DNA from: Homarus americanus
Lineage: Eukaryota; Arthropoda; Malacostraca; Decapoda; Nephropidae
Length of the DNA: 64,000 bases
Assembly: GCF_018991925.1 (NCBI RefSeq)
Contig: NW_024727688.1
Coordinates: 62,001-126,000, forward strand
Direction of reading: 5' to 3'
How positions within the stretch are numbered: the stretch's first letter is position 1; each line of letters begins with the position of its first letter. Positions 59,083-64,000 of the stretch are shown one piece after another. Below the pieces are notes generated by a model. The model ran no database searches. It had not been told where the DNA came from and saw only the letters and a list, made by a program, of their open reading frames with translations. The position numbers and the translations under genes were made by a program.

Positions 59083-61455
59083 GAGTTAAGAGGACATTAT
59101 AGCTTTATCCTTACCTTCCTCTCCCGTTCTCTCTCCTCCAAAGTCTCCTCAGATCTGCCCTCACACCATCTACGGGGAAATAATTTAAAATGAATAATTG
59201 TTTTACTAAACCATAGAAGCCTTATTACTTAACATTAATATATAAACATGTTGAGAAATACAAAACATTTGACTTGATTAATTAACTTACTATTAATTTC
59301 CTAAAAAAAAAAGTATAAATCTTAAGAACCTGGGCTTTGCTACATAAAAACGTAAGTTAGTTTTTTACTTTTGTTTCTCAATTTTAACACAGGTGAGTAG
59401 TGAAACATCCGCTGCCAAATTTGCCTTCTGGTCGTGAGCTGTGATGTTGATCGAAGACACAAGTCCACTTCAATAATCTGGTGTTCTATACTTCCTCCAG
59501 TGTCATAATAATCTTTGTAACACTTCATCAAAATAACTTCAACGATATGAGTTATATATCGGACATCGAAAAGCTTACGGATATACACACACACAGACTA
59601 ACAGACAGGCAGATAGACGGACGGATAAATAATACTGCCTTCATTTCTCTTTTTTTATGAGTGCATAATGACGAGAACACAAAACCCTGGCTACTAAGGT
59701 GATTCTCGCTCTCGTGGGGACTGAATGACTACCCGCGTGGACTGACACCTCTGACGACTACAGTAATGTGAGGATCTACAGAACATGACCGACTACATAA
59801 ACCTCACTACATGAATCACTAAATTGATAAAACGCCAAACAGTTTATAATATATCAACACGATTATAAAAATAGTGTGATGTTCTCACTCTTTAATATAT
59901 AAAGACTAAGGCAAAACAAAATACTGTAAGCTCTCTGTTCGACACACTGGTAACACAACTTCATTAACTAGAGTGAGTACACCCGGGAAAGGTCGCCATC
60001 CAGGCCATTGTATTAAAGGAGGTAACATAAGTCATCCTTTAGTTCAGTGTCTTTCATATTCAAACTTGACCTCGGTAGACCTAAGATGGACACTAACACC
60101 AAATATGAAGACCGTAGCCCTGATAGTTCTCCCTGTAGAGCGTGGAAACTCACACACACACGCGAGCGCACAGACACACTGAGACGACTTATAGTTCGTG
60201 AGGATGGTGATAATAACAACAATGGCCGAGCATCGTTAGAGTAAGCGTTTAGTGGGATCAGTGTCGGCTATCACACTAGACCACAGGTGACCTGGTTAGC
60301 CCTGACACACACACACACGCCCGCCCACCCACCCCGCTTGTTTGTGTTGACCGTGGCTGGAGCACCCCCACACCCCTGGCCTCACCTCGTAGGGGTAATG
60401 GCAAACCAAACACAGCGGCAACGTAAACATTTGGACGACAGGAATTCTATCTAGATTAACAACAAGCCCGTGATAAAAAAAAAATAAATAAAGGAAAAAG
60501 TGATGATAATATTTACACTCGGTTATTATTCGTTTTTTTTTTCATTCTATGGTGATTCATGTGGAGCTCGCATGTCAAAGGCCTTCCAAGACAGTTTATT
60601 ACCTCGCCATTTGAAGTTTTTGAGGCATAAACAAGAATGATTTAGATTAGGAGACGAGGGGGGAGGACAAAAAAAAATTGAAGTCGAGTGAGATATAATA
60701 TAATTTTCTGAGAATATTTTATTTTTATGGGGAGGAATATAGACATAATTCACACCCACAAAATGTCTGGAGGTTTTTGTGAGACATTGAGCGTCATGCG
60801 TGATCTGGTGATGGCTGGTTGAGAGTTGAGCTTCCGTCACGTTCCTCATTCATATATTCAGATGTGGGAATACCTGGGAACATGCGCGCATACGAACACA
60901 AAGAACACACACACAAATTTTCCCCTTCATACATACCCAAAAAAAAGAAAATTCCCTCAAACACACACAATTTTAATTTTATATAGAACTATAAAAATCA
61001 CCATAAAACACATACGGACAATTGCACACGAAAATAAATCACCCAATATTTTCCAAACAAACTTTTAATCCTTGGAAAAACAAAATCCTACCCGGGTGCC
61101 TTAGGAGGGTGCCAAGTTAATTAATTTTGATGATGTGTGGTGGGGCCATCAAGCTCCCCCACAACCACCCCACCCCTCCACAATCACTCCCACCGCTACT
61201 ATAATTTCCTTCCATCATCACTACAGTGGCCGGACTCCCTCAACATTGGCGAGACGTGAGCTGGAGATAGAAAGGCCCTTAACTGAGGAGATCACCCAGA
61301 GAAGTCCATCTAGGTGTCTCTCACGGTTCTAACTTCCTCTCTTGATGACTACAGTAACTACCACGATCCTCACAGTAAAGAAAACAGTTAACTTCTGATA
61401 CGGAGTTAATTTGACCTTTTACTGTATATATTTTGGGCATTTTTGTTTGGCTTAA
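59080..61455. other. Unique DNA with a small ORF
   Basis: About 2.4 kb without long arrays; short (AC)n at 60304-60320 and 60907-60916. The 52-codon ORF at 60086 is listed separately. Otherwise no gene is seen. Confidence 0.55.
60086..60244 (+). CDS. Small ORF (52 aa) with strong start context
   Basis: ATG at 60086 in AAGATGG context (A at -3, G at +4), ending at TAA 60242-60244. The product is hydrophilic and charged: MDTNTKYEDRSPDSSPCR at the N-terminus, Arg/Thr-rich middle, and an Asp/Asn run near the end. The middle codons cross a CACACACACGCG tract. No family is recognised, and AGA|GTAAGC at the end could also be a donor. Coding status is uncertain. Confidence 0.17.
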   Translation: MDTNTKYEDRSPDSSPCRAWKLTHTRERTDTLRRLIVREDGDNNNNGRASLE

Positions 61456-61458
61456 GTG

Positions 61459-61515
<57 letters not shown>
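61456..61515. repeat. (GT)n with one GTTT interruption
   Basis: About 29 units. Confidence 0.97.
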
Positions 61516-61517
<2 letters not shown>

Positions 61518-61607
61518 AGCGCCAAACCTCCAACCCACATATTCACAGCGCAGCCACCGAGCTAATTAGTAGCCCTGTGATTTACTATCGACATAAAGGC
61601 AGTAAAA

Positions 61608-61940
61608 CTATGGTAGTAATCCAGTGCTCTCTAGGTTCAGATCACCACCCAGGAAGCAGCGTTGATACATCCGGCTCGAGGTAGTATGGGTGGGCAGGCC
61701 GGCTATACCTATTCGCTGCCGGTTGGGCCTATAAAAACCCAGCTGACTCACATATATCCCCACAAAAAACGGGACGAATATACCAGCTGTATCTCGCCCT
61801 ACCTGTGAGAGTAATTCCAGGTACGCGTGACTGACCAAGGGTGCAGGCCTAATGAGCCCCTGTCTTAATACGGCCGAATCATAACCTAAATTAACCATTA
61901 GAATTTGGGGCCTATTAAGACTACCAGAGGGATAGGGCAC
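61608..61940 (-). other. 110-codon minus frame overlapping dispersed repeat, copy 3
   Basis: An open frame of ordinary composition (NRPQILMVNLGYDSAVL near its start, RMYQRCFLGGDLNLESTG near its end) without an ATG at the first codon. Its 5' part contains the complement of TTAACCATTAGAATTTGGGG (plus 61890-61909), the core of the hairpin repeat at 58.4 kb, so the frame may belong to repetitive DNA. The right part on plus includes a B-box-like GGTTCAGATCACC (61635-61647). No protein family is recognised. Confidence 0.25.
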
Positions 61941-62247
61941 ATTAAGACTGACCTCTTATGGTTATTGTTAGGGTAAGTCAAGTTGAGATCTATTAGATTT
62001 GAGAACCATTTGGAAAGTCACTATTAATTCGTATATAACAAGAGGGATCAAGGTCTCTTCCTGGACATGTAAAAGCCAATAACACGTAGACAGACTGACC
62101 GTAACACTCATACACTTATAGGACAAACAACAAACTTATCGATGGTCTATGAAGAGAATAGAATTAAAACATCCTAAAAGAGAAACAAAATACATAACTA
62201 GGGACCTTTTAATTAGACTGTTAATAGGAAGTTAAAGGTTCACTAGT

Positions 62248-62305
62248 CCTAACCTAACCTAACCTAACCTAACCTAACCTAACCTAACCTAACCTAACCT
62301 AACCC
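62248..62305. repeat. Interstitial telomeric block (CCTAA)n
   Basis: About 11.6 perfect CCTAA units, the complement of the arthropod telomere pentamer TTAGG. Being pure, it is much younger than the decayed blocks at 10, 14.7, 16.8 and 17.5 kb. Unique sequence on both sides shows that it is interstitial in this assembly. Confidence 0.95.
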
Positions 62306-62651
62306 CCAACTTTACTTTTAACCGTGAATAATAGTCCTCCCCACACTCAAGGTACTCGTCTAACACCTTAAAACTTTATATTACGAAAACGCCAATGATT
62401 TAATGCCTATGATTAATGAACAACCTGTAACACTTTATTCCTTATTCAGACAATTTCAATCATCTATAACGATTGGAGTTTGAAATCATAAATAAATAAG
62501 AAATTAAAGATCTTACATATGTCTCAGCTGTTATGTTCCTCCACCCATGTTAACACTGATACTATTTTCACGAGGAGTTTTATAATTTACAATAAAAGTT
62601 TTCATTTATGTTATTACGAGTTTCTTGAGATTCTGGGCCCACGATGATGTG
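62306..62651. other. Unique AT-rich DNA
   Basis: Nothing recognised. Confidence 0.6.
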
Positions 62652-62825
62652 GTCGTGACGTGCAGTAGACAGGTGATGACGTGCAGTACAGGTGGTGATG
62701 TGCAGTAGACAGGTGGTAACGTGCAGTAGACAGGTGGTAACGTGCAGTAGACAGGTGGTAACGTACAGTAGACAGGTGGTGACGTACAGTAGACAGGTGA
62801 TGGTATACGCTAGACAGGTGGTGGT
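62652..62825. repeat. 21-bp GTGCAGTAGACAGGTGGTAA minisatellite
   Basis: About eight units with GTGCAGTAGACAGGTGGTAAC. The first is shortened, and the last two are diverged (GTATACGCTAGACAGG). Confidence 0.94.
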
Positions 62826-62934
62826 GAGCGGATGGCATAGGGAGGTGAAGCATTGTTGGTGGGCGGCAGACAAATGGTGGCGGGAGATGGGCGGCTTACG
62901 GTGGGTGGTGGACAGGGGACAGCGGGAGTGGAGG

Positions 62935-63212
62935 ACTGGGGCGGGGGGGGTGGAGGAGGGCGGCAGGGGTGGAGAGGCAGGGGGCAGGGTGGAGGGGTGG
63001 AGGGAGGGGCGACGGGGTTGAGGGGCGGGGGGCAGAGGGGCAGGGCAGAGGGGTGGTGGGGCAGAGGGGTGGCAGAGGCAGAGGGTGGCAGGGCAGAGGG
63101 GTGGCAGAGGGCAGAGGGGTGGCGGGGCAGAGGGGTGGCGGGGCAGAGGGGGGGCAGAGGCAGGCGGCGGAGCAGAGGGCAGCAGTGAGGGGTGGCGGGG
63201 TTGAGGGCGTAG
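62935..63212. repeat. 17-18-bp GGGGCAGAGGGGTGGCG minisatellite
   Basis: G-rich units GGGGCAGAGGGGTGGCG/GGCAGAGG of variable length. Very strong G-quadruplex potential on the plus strand. Frames of 111-233 codons on both strands (Gly/Arg/Gln; Pro/Leu/Cys/His) are compositional. Confidence 0.92.
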
Positions 63213-63439
63213 TGAGACGTGGTGGTCAGGTGTTTCATAACCAAACTGACAGGCAAATGACAGCTCTGCCTGGACGCCCACACCTAACTACCCCCCCACC
63301 ACCACCACCTACCTTTATCTGTTATTTTGTTCTACCCTTTCATTCCATTTTTCATATTTCTCTTCTTATTCATCTTCCTTCCTTTCTCTTAAAATTATTT
63401 ATTATTCCTCTCAAACCAATTAGGTATATATAACAAGTA

Positions 63440-63600
63440 TCTCTCTCTCTCTCTCTCTCTCTCTCACTCACTTAAGCTTCCTCCTCTTACTTTCTCTTCC
63501 TTTATTCTTTTGTTCTTTCCTGTCTTCCTCACCTTTATTCCCTTTCTTACGTCCTCTTTCCCTTTCCCTTTTCTTCCCCCCTCCATCCAATCTCCTGCCC
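63440..63600. repeat. (CT)n and polypyrimidine tract
   Basis: (CT)n at 63440-63465, then C/T-rich DNA. Confidence 0.93.
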
Positions 63601-64000
63601 TATTCTCCAACCTTCCCCTCGGCCGATGCAAGGGGCGGTGTGCGTCGATTCTGCACGGGTAGTTGAGCTAAAAATTACAATTAGACCTTAAACGAGGCGT
63701 ATCAGAGCGGCTTGGTAGCGTGGGTTGGGCTGGGCAGGTGTGGGGAGGAACATAAAGTACCCGTTGTCAGAGCCAACCAAGGACATGCACCGCACCCACT
63801 CCCTCATTACCAGCCAGACATCACATCCAACATTCCGCCCTGTTTCACCTGGCCACTAAGGCGTCCCCAGTGCCCCGTATCGTAATGAGTTATCAAAATG
63901 GTCAAGCCACGAGGGATGAAATACTTAAAATCTATATTTTGGTGAAAAATTATAATGCTTCAACCGATTGGGTTCTGGTTAACAGGAAACTCTGTAAGAG
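63601..64000. other. Unique, partly GC-rich right edge
   Basis: Moderate-GC unique DNA to about 63880, then AT-rich. A 15-codon frame at ATG 63898 (AAAATGG context) is too short to call. No gene is seen. Confidence 0.5.

Noticed and set aside
62580..63281. 233-codon minus-strand open frame
   Set aside because: It is composed of the 21-bp and 17-18-bp minisatellites, with no unique protein segment of note.

Overview
The window looks like intergenic or intronic DNA of a large, repeat-rich arthropod genome, most likely a decapod crustacean. The basis is one pure block of the arthropod telomere-type pentamer (CCTAA/TTAGG) at 62.25 kb, many decayed relatives of it, an extreme density of di-, tri- and tetranucleotide microsatellites and minisatellites, and short tRNA-promoter-like (SINE-like) copies. 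It does not look bacterial: there are no operons, no Shine-Dalgarno-led genes, no rRNA and no recognisable cloverleaf tRNA. Decapod is an inference; no species-diagnostic gene is present.

Layout. 0-5.5 kb: GT/GGGT-rich DNA, a 20-bp GTTCCAGC minisatellite with a related 17-bp array downstream, and a 16-bp pyrimidine array. 5.5-12.4 kb: a SINE-like copy, a diverged ~140-bp duplication, then mostly unique AT-rich DNA. 12.4-19 kb: dense minisatellites, polypurine tracts, and a cluster of decayed telomere-like repeats in alternating orientation. 19-24.4 kb: polypurine blocks, a 23-bp GGTTAATT array, and a 194-bp pure (AT)n. 24.4-26.6 kb: unique DNA with a triple CCAAT-box cluster. 26.6-28.5 kb: a 39-bp minisatellite and ATT/CAA arrays. 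28.5-42 kb: mostly unique AT-rich DNA with scattered microsatellites, a 57-bp minisatellite, a SINE-like copy and weak exon/promoter candidates. 42-47.6 kb: a 166-codon open frame with splice-like ends (minus strand), polypurine and polypyrimidine blocks, and a 33-bp ACC/ATC array. 47.6-55.6 kb: (AT)n and (AC)n tracts, a large CT minisatellite, a decayed GC-rich tandem duplication, and the best plus-strand exon candidate (54.6 kb). 55.6-64 kb: two SINE/hairpin families, GT arrays, the interstitial telomeric block, and G-rich minisatellites.

Genes. No complete protein gene can be supported. Nearly all long open frames are low-complexity readings of repeats. A few short stretches with splice-site or promoter-like context are listed as candidates with low confidence; they do not form a linked gene model and there is no evidence that they work together. 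No previously undescribed biological system could be demonstrated. The most useful leads are the two exon candidates (42.97-43.19 kb minus, 54.62-54.86 kb plus), a dispersed hairpin family centred on AACCATTAGAAT, and the alternating-orientation telomere-like cluster at 14.7-18.4 kb.
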